Below are positions 8,437-17,676 of a stretch of DNA of 64,000 nucleotides, in pieces; position 1 is the stretch's first letter, and the number at the start of each line of letters is the position of its first letter. The stretch is from DASYQD01 sp036005845 (GTDB taxonomy: Bacteria; Acidobacteriota; Thermoanaerobaculia; Multivoradales; JAIOJS01), in contig DASYQD010000110.1 in NCBI GenBank assembly GCA_036005845.1, positions 6,815-70,814 on the forward strand, written 5' to 3'. The position numbers were made by a program, and so were the translations under genes. The notes under the pieces were generated by a model. It was given only the letters and a program-made list of their open reading frames with translations. It had not been told where the DNA came from and made no database searches.

Positions 8437-10929
8437 ATGGCCATCAAGAAATCCGACCTCTACTCCTCGATCTGGGCCTCCTGCGACGAGCTGCGCGGCG
8501 GCATGGACGCCAGCCAGTACAAGGACTACGTCCTCTTCATGCTGTTCATCAAGTACGTCTCCGACAAGTACGCGCACTACGACGGCTTCGAGCCGCCCAT
8601 CGTCATCCCCGCGGGCGCCAGCTTCCAGGACATGGTGGCGCTCAAGGGCGATCCGGACATCGGCAACAAGATCAACACGCAGGTGATCCAGCCGCTGATC
8701 GACGCCAACGCGCGGCTGGCGCGCAGCGACTTCCCCGACTTCAACGACCCCAACAAGCTGGGCGACGGCGAAGCCCGCGTCGAACGGCTCGGCAACCTGA
8801 TCGCCATCTTCGAGAACCCGGCGCTCGACTTCGCGCAGAACCGCGCCGAGCACGACGACATCCTCGGCGACGCCTACGAGTACCTGATGCGCCACTTCGC
8901 CACCGAGAGCGGCAAGAGCAAGGGGCAGTTCTACACCCCGGCCGAGGTCAGCCGCGTCATCGCCAAGGTGATCGGCATCTCGCCGCAGAACACCGTCGCC
9001 GCGACGACTGCCTACGACCCGACCTGCGGCTCGGGGTCGCTGCTGCTCAAGGTCGCCGCCGAGGCCGGCAAGCGCATCACCCTGGAAGGGCAGGAGAAGG
9101 ACAGCACGACCGCGGGTCTCGCTCGCATGAACATGATCCTGCACGACTTCCCGACCGCCAACATCGCCTCGGGCGGCGAAGGCACGCTGGTCAAGCCGCG
9201 ATTCCTCGACGGCGAGCGGCTCCGCACCTACGACTACGTCGTCGCCAATCCACCGTTCTCCGACAAGAGCTGGTCGACCGGGCTGACGTTGGGCGAAAGC
9301 GGCAAGGGCGACCGCCACCAGCGCTTCGGCTGGGGCGTGCCGCCGAAGAAGCAAGGCGACTACGCCTACCTGCTGCACATCGTGCGCAGCATGAGGGGCA
9401 CCGGCAAGGGCGCCTGCATCCTGCCGCACGGTGTGCTCTTCCGCGGCAACGCCGAGGCCGTCATTCGCAAGAACCTGGTGCGCTCGGGCATCCTCAAGGG
9501 GATCATCGGTCTGCCCGCCAACCTCTTCTACGGCACCGGCATCCCCGCCTGCATCCTGGTCCTCGACAAGGAGAACGCCGCCGCCCGCACGGGCGTCTTC
9601 ATGATCGACGCCGCGAAGGGCTTCCGGAAAGAAGGCGCCAAGAACCGGCTGCGCGAGCAGGACATCCACAAGATCGTCGACACCTTCCGCCGCCAAGACG
9701 AGAGCGACCCGCGCTACGCCCGCATGGTGCCGTTCGCCGAGATCGCCGATCCCAAGAACGACTACAACCTCAACCTGCCGCGCTACATCGACGCCAGCGA
9801 GCCCGAGGACCTGCAGGACATCGACGGTCACCTGCGCGGGGGGGTCCCGGAACGGGACGTCGACGCGCTGCGCGACTACTGGGCGGTCCTCCCCGCTCTG
9901 CGGGCGGCACTGCTCGAGCCGCAGCGCCCCGGCTACGCCCTCCCCCGGCTGCCGCTCGCCGAGGTCAAACCCGCCATCCTCGGCCACCCGGAGTTCACCG
10001 CCTTTCAGGCGCGCGTGACGGGACTCTTCGCCGAGTGGCGGGCGGCTCGCGCCCAGGAGCTCAAGGTGTTCGGAAAGGACGGGAACCCGAAGGCGCTCGT
10101 CGAGGGCCTCTCCGAGAGCCTACTGGCGCACTTCAGGAAGACGCCACTGGTGGATGCCTACGACGTCTACCAGCACCTGATGGACTACAGCGCCGAGACC
10201 CTTCAGGACGACGCCTACCTGATCGCTGCCGACGGCTGGCAGGAGGGTGCGAAGCCGCGGGAGATTCGGCAGATCAAGAACAAGGAAGGCAAGCTGGTGT
10301 GGCCTGAGAAGGAGGACTACCGGCGTGGCCGGCGGCGCTTCAAGTCCGATCTCGTGCCCGCAACGCTCGTCATCGACCGCTGGTTTGCCGCCGAGCGGGA
10401 CGCCATCGCCGCTCTGGACGCCGAGCTCGCCGTGATCGAGCAGCAGCTCGACGAGCGGCGCGAGGAGCAGGGCGGCGAGAACGGGCTCCTCGCCGAGGTC
10501 GTTGAGGGCGAGGGGGACAAACAGAAGATCACCGGCAAGACCGTCAAGGCACGGCTCGCGGAGGTCGGTTCGGATCCCGATGACGCCGAGGAGCGCGCGG
10601 CGCTCGAGGAGTACGCCGAGCTACTGGGCCGGCAGGCTGCCACCAAGGCCAAGCTCAAGGCGGCACGGGAGGCGCTTGAGGACGAGCTCGCGGCCAAGTA
10701 CGCCGAGTTCACCGAGGAGGAGGTCAAGACGCTTCTGGTGGACCACAAGTGGCTCGCCACTCTGGCCGGCGCCATGCAGGAGGAGCTGGACCGCGTCTCA
10801 CGGACCCTGACCGGCCGGATCCGCCTGCTTGCCGAGCGGTATGCCACGCCGATGCCGGAACTCACGAAGGAGGTGGACGCGCTCGCCGGCCGCGTTAAGC
10901 AGCACCTGAGGAGGATGGGAGCGGCATGA
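8437..10929 (+). CDS. hsdM: Type I restriction-modification methyltransferase subunit
   Basis: An N6-adenine methyltransferase of 830 aa that, with HsdS, methylates the host recognition site. An N-terminal HsdM helical domain (SIWASCDELRGGMD) is followed by QFYTPAEVS at ~165, SAM-binding motif I DPTCGSGS at ~193 and catalytic NPPF at ~269. After the methylase fold (~510) comes a long helical C-terminal extension with charged coiled-coil segments, making it longer than the ~500-aa classical HsdM but like other long M subunits. ATG 8437 is preferred to upstream in-frame starts because MAIKKSDLYSSIW is the family N-terminus. It overlaps hsdS by ATGA. Confidence 0.95.
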   Translation: MAIKKSDLYSSIWASCDELRGGMDASQYKDYVLFMLFIKYVSDKYAHYDGFEPPIVIPAGASFQDMVALKGDPDIGNKINTQVIQPLIDANARLARSDFPDFNDPNKLGDGEARVERLGNLIAIFENPALDFAQNRAEHDDILGDAYEYLMRHFATESGKSKGQFYTPAEVSRVIAKVIGISPQNTVAATTAYDPTCGSGSLLLKVAAEAGKRITLEGQEKDSTTAGLARMNMILHDFPTANIASGGEGTLVKPRFLDGERLRTYDYVVANPPFSDKSWSTGLTLGESGKGDRHQRFGWGVPPKKQGDYAYLLHIVRSMRGTGKGACILPHGVLFRGNAEAVIRKNLVRSGILKGIIGLPANLFYGTGIPACILVLDKENAAARTGVFMIDAAKGFRKEGAKNRLREQDIHKIVDTFRRQDESDPRYARMVPFAEIADPKNDYNLNLPRYIDASEPEDLQDIDGHLRGGVPERDVDALRDYWAVLPALRAALLEPQRPGYALPRLPLAEVKPAILGHPEFTAFQARVTGLFAEWRAARAQELKVFGKDGNPKALVEGLSESLLAHFRKTPLVDAYDVYQHLMDYSAETLQDDAYLIAADGWQEGAKPREIRQIKNKEGKLVWPEKEDYRRGRRRFKSDLVPATLVIDRWFAAERDAIAALDAELAVIEQQLDERREEQGGENGLLAEVVEGEGDKQKITGKTVKARLAEVGSDPDDAEERAALEEYAELLGRQAATKAKLKAAREALEDELAAKYAEFTEEEVKTLLVDHKWLATLAGAMQEELDRVSRTLTGRIRLLAERYATPMPELTKEVDALAGRVKQHLRRMGAA

Positions 10930-12191
10930 AACTGAAGCCAGGGTACAAGCAGACGGAGGCGGGGATCGTGCCCGACGATTGGCTGATATCCAGTCTTCAA
11001 GGCATTTGCCGCGAACCAATTACCTACGGCATCGTTCAGTGCGGCCCAAACATCATGGATGGCATTCCCTACGTTCGGGTGTCCGACATGGAGGCACCAG
11101 AGCTGGACGTTAGTCAGATGCTTCGGACTGCGCCCGCAATCGCAAATAGGTTCACACGCTCGACAGTGCAGGAGGGAGACCTTGTTTATGCCCTGCGAGG
11201 TCGACTTGGAGAGGTTCGCAAGGTCACTCGCGAGGTCGAGGGGGCAAACCTGACACAAGGAACGGCTCGAATAGCTCCAAAGCCAGCGGTATCTACTGAC
11301 TACCTGTTCTGGGCGATGCGGAGCACCCGCTTGGTGAGGCAGGCAGAGTTGCAGGCCAAGGGAACGACCTTCCGTGAAATCACGCTAGCGGACTTGCGAT
11401 GCCTCCATGTTCCACTACCGCCGACTCAGCCCGAACAGCACGCCATCGCTGCAGCGTTAAGCGATGTCGATGCGCTGCTGACCAAGCTGGACCGGCTCAT
11501 TGCCAAGAAGCGCGACCTCAAGCAGGCCGCCATGCAGCAACTCCTCACCGGCCAAACGCGCCTCCCCGGCTTCAGCGAGGAGTGGGAGATGAAGAGGCTG
11601 GGGGACCACGTGACCTTTCTCCGCAACGGCGTCAACTCGCGCGCGGAGCTGCGAGCGGAAGGGCGCGTGAGATACCTTCACTATGGCAATGTGCACTCCT
11701 GCACGAATGTCTTCGTCTCGCCCGAGATGCTGCCGTCCCTGTCTGCGGAGAAGGCCGCATCGCTCGACCGGCTGTGCAACGGAGATCTGATCTTCGCGGA
11801 CGCCTCCGAAGACGTAACCGGGGTCAGCAAGTCGGTCGAGATGCGAAACGTCGGTGAAACGGAAGTCGTTGCCGGGCTGCACACCATAGCGGCGCGTTTC
11901 GACAAGACAGTGCTCGCCGATGGCTTCAAGGGCTTCCTTCAGTTCTGCCAGCCCTTCGCGGCGCACCTTCGGCGCCTTGCCGCTGGGACCAAGGTCTATG
12001 CGACGAATCGCGCCCACGTCGCAAGTGTCGAAATGCGGCTGCCCTCCGTTGAAGAGCAAACCGCGATCGCCACCGTCCTCTCCGACATGGACGCCGAGAT
12101 CGCCGCGCTCGAGCGGCGCCGGGCCAAGACCCGCGACCTCAAGCAGGCAATGATGCAGGAGCTGCTCACCGGCAGAACGCGCCTCGTATGA
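10926..12191 (+). CDS. hsdS: Type I restriction-modification specificity subunit
   Basis: The DNA-recognition subunit, 421 aa, directs both methylation and cleavage. Two target-recognition domains (~10-150 and ~210-360) are each followed by a conserved helical spacer with matching ends, RDLKQAAMQQLLTGQTRLPG at ~195-215 and RDLKQAMMQELLTGRTRL at the C-terminus. The recognised site should be bipartite. The first target-recognition domain is visibly poorer in GC than its neighbours (30 of 60 bases in 10981-11040), suggesting recent exchange. Start and stop both overlap neighbours by 4 nt. Confidence 0.95.
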   Translation: MKLKPGYKQTEAGIVPDDWLISSLQGICREPITYGIVQCGPNIMDGIPYVRVSDMEAPELDVSQMLRTAPAIANRFTRSTVQEGDLVYALRGRLGEVRKVTREVEGANLTQGTARIAPKPAVSTDYLFWAMRSTRLVRQAELQAKGTTFREITLADLRCLHVPLPPTQPEQHAIAAALSDVDALLTKLDRLIAKKRDLKQAAMQQLLTGQTRLPGFSEEWEMKRLGDHVTFLRNGVNSRAELRAEGRVRYLHYGNVHSCTNVFVSPEMLPSLSAEKAASLDRLCNGDLIFADASEDVTGVSKSVEMRNVGETEVVAGLHTIAARFDKTVLADGFKGFLQFCQPFAAHLRRLAAGTKVYATNRAHVASVEMRLPSVEEQTAIATVLSDMDAEIAALERRRAKTRDLKQAMMQELLTGRTRLV

Positions 12192-13699
12192 CCTTGCGGG
12201 TCTTCGTCAGCAGCGTGCAGAAGGAACTCGCCGCCGAGCGGGCGGCGCTACGCGACTTCCTACGCGGCGACGCGTTGATGCGGCGCTTTTTCGACGCCTT
12301 TCTCTTCGAGGACGTGCCCGCCGCAGACCGCCGCGCCGACGCCGTCTACCTGGAAGAGGTCGAGCGCTGTGATCTGTACGTGGGTCTCTTCGGCGCCGAG
12401 TACGGCTTCGAGGACGCGGCTGGCGTCTCGCCCACCGAGCGCGAGCTCGATCTCGCCACGCGGTTGCACAAGCAGCGGCTGATCTTCGTGAAAGGCGGCG
12501 AGGAAGTCGCACGGCACCCCAAGATGCAAGCCCTCATCCGCCGCGTCGGCAGCGAGCTGATCCGCCGGCGCTTCACCACCGCACCCGAGCTCTTGGCCGC
12601 CGTCTACGCCGCCTTGGTGCAGCTCCTCGAGGAACGCGAGCTCATCCGCACCGGGCCGTTCGACGCCGCGCCGTGCCCCAAGGCCACGCTCGACGACCTC
12701 GATCCGGAGCGGATGGCGAAGTTCGTTCGCGAGGCGCGCGCGGCGCGCGGCTTCCCGCTGAGCGAAGCGGCGACTCCCGCGGAGCTGCTCACCCACCTCA
12801 ACCTGCTCGACGCGGGGCGGCCCACCAACGCCGCCGTGCTGCTGTTCGGCCGGCAGCCGCAACGGTTCCTCATCTCCTCCGAGGTCAAGTGCGCCCACTT
12901 CCACGGCACCGAGGCCGCCAAGCCGATCCCGTCGTACCAGGTCTACAAGGGCACCGCCTTCGAGCTCGTGGACCAGGCGCTCGACTTCGTGCTCTCCAAG
13001 ATCAACCTGAGCGTGGGCACGCGCGCCAAGGGCCCGCAGGCGCCGGTCGCCTACGAGATCCCTCGCGAAGTCGTGGCGGAGGCGATCGTCAACGCCGTGG
13101 CGCACCGCGACTACACGAGCAACGGCAGCGTGCAGGTGATGCTCTTCGCCGACCGCCTGGAGGTGTGGAACCCCGGCGCTCTACCTCCGGCGCTGACGCT
13201 CGAGAAGCTGCGGCAGCCGCACGGCTCGGTGCCGGCGAACCCGCTGCTCGCCGAGCCGCTCTACCTCACGCGGTACATCGAGCGCATGGGTACCGGCACG
13301 GGCGACATGATCCGCCGCTGCCGGGAAGCCGGCTTACCCGAGCCGGAGTTCGCCATCAGCGACGGCTTCGTGATCACCCTGCGCCGGCCGGTCGGTGGCA
13401 GTACCCGCCAAGATGCCGGGGAAGTCACCGCGGAAGTCACCACGGAAGTCACCGCGGAAGTCGCTCCCGAGCTTCGCCTGGCGCTCGCGCTCACCGGCGA
13501 GATGACGCGGCGCGAGCTGCAGGAGGCTCTGCACCTCCAGCACGACGAGCACTTCCGCCTTGCGTACCTCGCGCCGGCGCTCGACGCGGGGCTGGTGGAG
13601 ATGACGATTCCCGACAAGCCCACCAGCCGGCTGCAGAAGTACCGGCTGACGGCGAAGGGCCGGGCGGCGCGGGACGCGTGGAAAGGTGGTCGAGCTTGA
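12188..13699 (+). CDS. DUF4062 / GHKL-ATPase / winged-helix protein inside the hsd operon
   Basis: 503 aa, function not established. Residues 1-~105 match DUF4062 (LRVFVSSVQKELAAER, VERCDLYVGLFGAEYG, SPTERELDLA), a small Rossmann-like domain. Residues ~170-400 resemble the ATP-binding region of AlbA_2/RecG-like regulators: EAIVNAVAHRDY is the GHKL N-box, DRLEVWNPG and GTGTGDMIRRC the nucleotide-binding loops. The usual N-terminal AlbA_2 domain appears replaced by DUF4062. A linker of repeated EVTA units (~412-427) leads to a winged helix (~435-500). It lies between hsdS and hsdR with 4-nt overlaps on both sides, so it is co-translated with the restriction complex. An accessory or regulatory role in defence is an inference. 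Confidence 0.8.
   Translation: MTLRVFVSSVQKELAAERAALRDFLRGDALMRRFFDAFLFEDVPAADRRADAVYLEEVERCDLYVGLFGAEYGFEDAAGVSPTERELDLATRLHKQRLIFVKGGEEVARHPKMQALIRRVGSELIRRRFTTAPELLAAVYAALVQLLEERELIRTGPFDAAPCPKATLDDLDPERMAKFVREARAARGFPLSEAATPAELLTHLNLLDAGRPTNAAVLLFGRQPQRFLISSEVKCAHFHGTEAAKPIPSYQVYKGTAFELVDQALDFVLSKINLSVGTRAKGPQAPVAYEIPREVVAEAIVNAVAHRDYTSNGSVQVMLFADRLEVWNPGALPPALTLEKLRQPHGSVPANPLLAEPLYLTRYIERMGTGTGDMIRRCREAGLPEPEFAISDGFVITLRRPVGGSTRQDAGEVTAEVTTEVTAEVAPELRLALALTGEMTRRELQEALHLQHDEHFRLAYLAPALDAGLVEMTIPDKPTSRLQKYRLTAKGRAARDAWKGGRA
13421..13468 (+). repeat. 12-nt tandem repeat encoding the EVTA linker
   Basis: Four 12-nt units starting at 13421, 13433, 13445 and 13457, each close to GAAGTCACCGCG, the last diverged. 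They are in frame and encode EVTA, EVTT, EVTA and EVAP between the GHKL and winged-helix parts. Confidence 0.85.
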
Positions 13700-16600
13700 G
13701 CCCGCTGTCCACCCCGGGCCCGCCGGCGGCGCCTCGCTCCGAGCGCGAGACGCAGGATCGGATCGTCGCGCTGTTCACGGAGCTGACGCGTGAGGGCTGG
13801 CTCGGCTACCGCTATCTCGGCGATTGGCGCGAGCGTCCCGACAACCGCGGCATCGACGTCGCCCTGCTGCGCGACAGCCTGCGCTTCCGCGGCTACGGCG
13901 ACGCTCACATCGCCGGTGCCCTGCAGAAGCTGCTCGCCGCCGCCGATGCCACCGGAGTCACTCTCTACCAGGCATCGCTCCGCGCCTACAAACTCCTGCG
14001 CTACGGCGTCGAGGTCCAGGTCGCCGCCGACAAACCGTTCGAGACCGTGCACCTGATCGACTGGCAGCAGCCGGAGAGGAACGACTTCGGGCTCGCCGAG
14101 GAGGTGACGCTCAAGGGCGGCCACGAGCGCCGCCCCGACCTCGTCCTCTATCTGAACGGCATCGCCATCGCGGTGATCGAGCTCAAGCGCAGCTCCGTGG
14201 AGGTGGGCGACGGCGTCCGCCAGCTCATCACCAACCAGGAGGCGATCTTCAACCTGCCTTTCTTCCCCACCGTGCAGCTCCTCCTAGCCGGCAACGACGC
14301 CCAGGGCCTGCGGTTCGGCACGGTGACCTCCCGCGAGGAGCACTTCGTGGCGTGGAAGGCGGCGCCGCCGGCGGAAGGCGCGCCCGTACCGCCCGGAGCG
14401 CTGCTCGACCGCCCGCTGGCCGAGCTGTGCGACAAGGCGACGATTCTGGATCTCCTGCGCAACTTCGTCGTCTTCGACAACGGCATCAAGAAGGTGCCGC
14501 GTCAGCACCAGCTCGCCGGGGTCAAGGCGGCGCAGGAACGCATCCGCCAGCGCGAGGGCGGCGTCATCTGGCACACCCAGGGCAGCGGCAAGAGCATCCT
14601 CATGGTGCTGCTTGCCAAGTGGCTGCTCGAGCACGACCCGCAGGCGCGCATCCTCATCGTCACCGACCGCGACGAGCTCGACAAGCAGATCGAAGGCGTG
14701 ATGAAGAACGTTGGCGTGGTGGCCGCGGACGCGCCCAGTCCGCGCGTCACCTCGCGGGCGGAGCTCGTCACCAAGCTGGGGGCGACGCTGCCACGCCTGC
14801 TCTGCGCGTTGGTCCACAAGTTCGACCCGGCCGATCTCGACGGCCCGCCGCCGCCCGTCCACGGGCGCTTCTACGTCTTCGTCGACGAGTGCCACCGCAC
14901 GCAGGGTGGCGACATGAACCGGCAGATGAAGCGCTGGCTCGAGGGAGCGATCTTCATCGGCTTCACCGGCACGCCGCTGCTGCGCCGGGACCGGCAGACC
15001 ACGCGCGAGGTGTTCGGCACTTACATCCACACCTACAAGTTCCACGAGGCGGTCGCCGACAAGGTGGTGCTCGACCTCAAGTACGAGGCGCGCGACGTGC
15101 CGCAGCGCATCACCTTGCCCAGCGCGATCGAGGCCTACTTCGAGCGGAGAACGCGGGGCCTCAACAACTTCCAGAAGGCCGTGCTGCGCAAACGCTGGGC
15201 GACGATGCAGGAGCTGATGAGCGCCGGCGAACGCAAGCAGCGCATCCTGCACAGCATCCTCGAGGACTTCGACCTCAAGCCCCGCCTCAACAACGACCGC
15301 GGCACCGCCATCCTCGTGGCGGCGAGCATCTACGACGCCTGCCATTACTTCCGTCTGCTCCAGAACACCACGCTCGCGCCCTACAGCGGCATCGTCACCT
15401 CGTACGAGCCCAACCACAACGCGATCTCCAGAGAGCCCGCGAACAGCGACGAGCGCTACAAGTTCGACACCTACACGCAGCACGTCCTGAAGGACGGCCT
15501 AACCACGAAGAAGTACGAGGACGAGGTCAAGCGGCGGTTCGTCGAGGAGCCGGCGAACATGAAGCTGCTGGTGGTGGTGAGCAAGCTGCTCACCGGCTTC
15601 GACGCGCCGAGCTGCACCTATATCTACCTCGACAACGAGCTGCACGACCACAACCTCTTCCAGGCCATCTGCCGCACCAACCGGCTGGACGGCGAGGACA
15701 AGGACTACGGCTACATCGTCGACTTCAAGGAGCTGTTCAAGGACGTCCAGGAAGCGATCGCCGTTTACAGCTCCGATGAGCTCGACGTGGACCAGGGAAA
15801 CGGCGGCAGCAACAACGTCGAGCTCAAGGACTGGCTGCGTGAAGGCAGGAAGCAGATCGATGTCGCCCGGGAAACGTTGCGCTATCTGTGCGAGCCGGTG
15901 CCGCCGCCCCGCGAGGTCGAACAATTCCTCCACTACTTCTGCGGCGATGCCGCGGATGCCGGGGCGTTGACGGAGACCGAGCCGCTGCGTACGACGTTCT
16001 ACAAGGCGGTCGCAGCGTTCGTGCGGGCATTCGCCGACCTGGCACAGCACCTGGAGGAGGCTGGCTACACGGCAGGCGAGGCGGCTGCCCTCGAAGACGA
16101 GGTGAAGCTCTACAGCGACCTTCGGCAAGCCATCAAGAAGCATTCCGGCGAGGAGCTCGACATCAAGCCCTACGAGGCCGACATGAGGCACCTGCTCAAC
16201 ACCTACGTGCAGGCGGACCCCGCCGAGAGCCTCGGCGACCTCGACTCCCTTTCGCTCACCGAGCTCATCGTCGAGACCGGCGTCCACGATGCCATCGCCC
16301 GCAAGCTCAACGCGAAGGGTCTGCTCAACCGCAACGCCATCGCCGAAGGGATCATCAACAACCTGCGGAAGACCATCGTCCGCGAGCGGCTGACCGACCC
16401 GCGCTTCTACGAGCAAATGTCGAAGCTGCTGCAGGACCTGATCCGCCAGAGCCGCGACGAGGCAGTCGCCTACGAGCAGTTCCTGGAGGCGGCGGAAGCT
16501 CTCGCCCGGCGCCTGGCCGAGAAGCACAGCGTCGCCGGCGTCCCTGCGATGTTGCATGGGCATGCGGAGGCGATCGTCATCTTCCGCAATCTGCCCGCGA

Positions 16601-16836
16601 TCACTGCCGGCGGAACGAGCCTCGTCAAAGAGGGCGGACCGGTCGGAGAGGGGGAACGCGCTCTCCTTGCCCTCCGCATCGACCGCGCGATGCGAGAGAA
16701 CGCGCCGGCTGGCTGGCGGGGTGACCCCGCTCGCGAGGCGCAGGTGCTCAATGCACTCTTCCCGCTGCTCGGGCGAGACCGCGACACCACGCGCGCGGTT
16801 TTCGAAATCGTCAAGCAACAACAGGGGTACGCGTGA
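13696..16836 (+). CDS. hsdR: Type I restriction endonuclease/translocase subunit
   Basis: The motor and nuclease subunit, 1046 aa. The N-terminal PD-(D/E)xK nuclease shows RPDLVLYLNGIAIAVIELKR at ~145-165. The SF2 translocase follows with Walker A TQGSGKS (~293), Walker B DECH (~396) and GFTGTPL (~421). The C-terminal helical domain binds M and S. The likely start is TTG at 13696, whose TTGA overlaps the upstream stop and which follows a GGTGG-like site. The in-frame ORF extends further upstream, but that part only shadows the DUF4062 gene. The stop overlaps the next gene as GTGA. Confidence 0.93.
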   Translation: MSPLSTPGPPAAPRSERETQDRIVALFTELTREGWLGYRYLGDWRERPDNRGIDVALLRDSLRFRGYGDAHIAGALQKLLAAADATGVTLYQASLRAYKLLRYGVEVQVAADKPFETVHLIDWQQPERNDFGLAEEVTLKGGHERRPDLVLYLNGIAIAVIELKRSSVEVGDGVRQLITNQEAIFNLPFFPTVQLLLAGNDAQGLRFGTVTSREEHFVAWKAAPPAEGAPVPPGALLDRPLAELCDKATILDLLRNFVVFDNGIKKVPRQHQLAGVKAAQERIRQREGGVIWHTQGSGKSILMVLLAKWLLEHDPQARILIVTDRDELDKQIEGVMKNVGVVAADAPSPRVTSRAELVTKLGATLPRLLCALVHKFDPADLDGPPPPVHGRFYVFVDECHRTQGGDMNRQMKRWLEGAIFIGFTGTPLLRRDRQTTREVFGTYIHTYKFHEAVADKVVLDLKYEARDVPQRITLPSAIEAYFERRTRGLNNFQKAVLRKRWATMQELMSAGERKQRILHSILEDFDLKPRLNNDRGTAILVAASIYDACHYFRLLQNTTLAPYSGIVTSYEPNHNAISREPANSDERYKFDTYTQHVLKDGLTTKKYEDEVKRRFVEEPANMKLLVVVSKLLTGFDAPSCTYIYLDNELHDHNLFQAICRTNRLDGEDKDYGYIVDFKELFKDVQEAIAVYSSDELDVDQGNGGSNNVELKDWLREGRKQIDVARETLRYLCEPVPPPREVEQFLHYFCGDAADAGALTETEPLRTTFYKAVAAFVRAFADLAQHLEEAGYTAGEAAALEDEVKLYSDLRQAIKKHSGEELDIKPYEADMRHLLNTYVQADPAESLGDLDSLSLTELIVETGVHDAIARKLNAKGLLNRNAIAEGIINNLRKTIVRERLTDPRFYEQMSKLLQDLIRQSRDEAVAYEQFLEAAEALARRLAEKHSVAGVPAMLHGHAEAIVIFRNLPAITAGGTSLVKEGGPVGEGERALLALRIDRAMRENAPAGWRGDPAREAQVLNALFPLLGRDRDTTRAVFEIVKQQQGYA

Positions 16837-17606
16837 AGGAGAGCACGATTCGGCTGGGCGAGATCGAGATCGCCTGGACCCGGAAGGCGGTAAAGCACGC
16901 GTACCTCTCCGTCCACCCACCGGCCGGGCGGGTGACGCTCGTCGCCCCGCTGGGCACTCGCCTGGAAGTGGCGCGCGCTTTCGCGGTCAACAAGCTGGCG
17001 TGGATCCGAGAACAGCGGGCGATGCTGCGGGGTCAAGCCAGAGAGGGCCCGCGACGGTTCGTCGAGCGAGAGACGCACCATGTATGGGGACGCCGATACT
17101 TGCTGACGATTCGATACCTCGAGACCAAGCCGACCGTCGTGCGCGACGCTCGCCGGATCACGCTGACGGTACGACCTGGTGCGGACGCCGCGAAGCGGGC
17201 GCAGATCATCCACGACTGGCACAAGTCCCTGCTCCACGATGCGGTGCCCTCTCTCATCGCCAAGTGGGAACGCAGGCTCGCACTGCGCGTCGAGGGCTAC
17301 TTCCTTCAGCGCATGAAAACCAAGTGGGGAAGCTGCAATCCGAGGCGGGCTCACATTCGTCTGAACACGGAGCTGGTGAAGAAGCCTCCTGACCTGCTCG
17401 AGTACGTGATCGTTCACGAGATGATGCACCTGGTGGAACCCTCACACTCAGACGCCTTCCTGGACCTCCTGTCGCGGCATGTGCCGTCGTGGCGGGAGGC
17501 TCGCGCGGAGTTGAACGAGTTGCCGCTAGGGTCCGTGCAGTGGTTCGCCGGAAAGCACCGTTCGGCATTCGTCGGCAGTCGCCACAAGACTGTGCCGGCT
17601 CGCTGA
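16833..17606 (+). CDS. YgjP/SprT-like M48-type zinc metalloprotease
   Basis: 257 aa of the YgjP (DUF45) family. TKWGSCNPRR precedes VIVHEMMHLVEPSHSDAF, which carries HExxH at ~194-198 and a third His ligand shortly after. No signal peptide is seen, so it is cytoplasmic. Proteins of this family often sit at the end of type I restriction operons; the reason is not established, but control of HsdR or other partner turnover is a plausible inference. GTG 16833 overlaps the hsdR stop by 4 nt, which makes the fifth gene part of the translational chain. Confidence 0.88.
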   Translation: MKESTIRLGEIEIAWTRKAVKHAYLSVHPPAGRVTLVAPLGTRLEVARAFAVNKLAWIREQRAMLRGQAREGPRRFVERETHHVWGRRYLLTIRYLETKPTVVRDARRITLTVRPGADAAKRAQIIHDWHKSLLHDAVPSLIAKWERRLALRVEGYFLQRMKTKWGSCNPRRAHIRLNTELVKKPPDLLEYVIVHEMMHLVEPSHSDAFLDLLSRHVPSWREARAELNELPLGSVQWFAGKHRSAFVGSRHKTVPAR

Positions 17607-17661
17607 GCGTTCCTCGCAACCGCAACTCGCTTCGTTTCAGAAGCCGCCATGCCGCTCGTGT

Positions 17662-17667
17662 TAGCGT
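17662..17667 (+). promoter_or_regulatory. -10 element TAGCGT, permease gene
   Basis: TAGCGT ends 9 nt before ATG 17677 without a Shine-Dalgarno, a leaderless-type arrangement. Confidence 0.45.
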
Positions 17668-17676
17668 CCGCGCCGG

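Noticed and set aside
13421..13468. CRISPR-like repetition
   Set aside because: The 12-nt units are in frame inside a gene and have no spacers.
12673..13695. In-frame upstream extension of hsdR
   Set aside because: Overlaps the DUF4062 gene in another frame with shadow-like composition; hsdR homology starts after TTG 13696.
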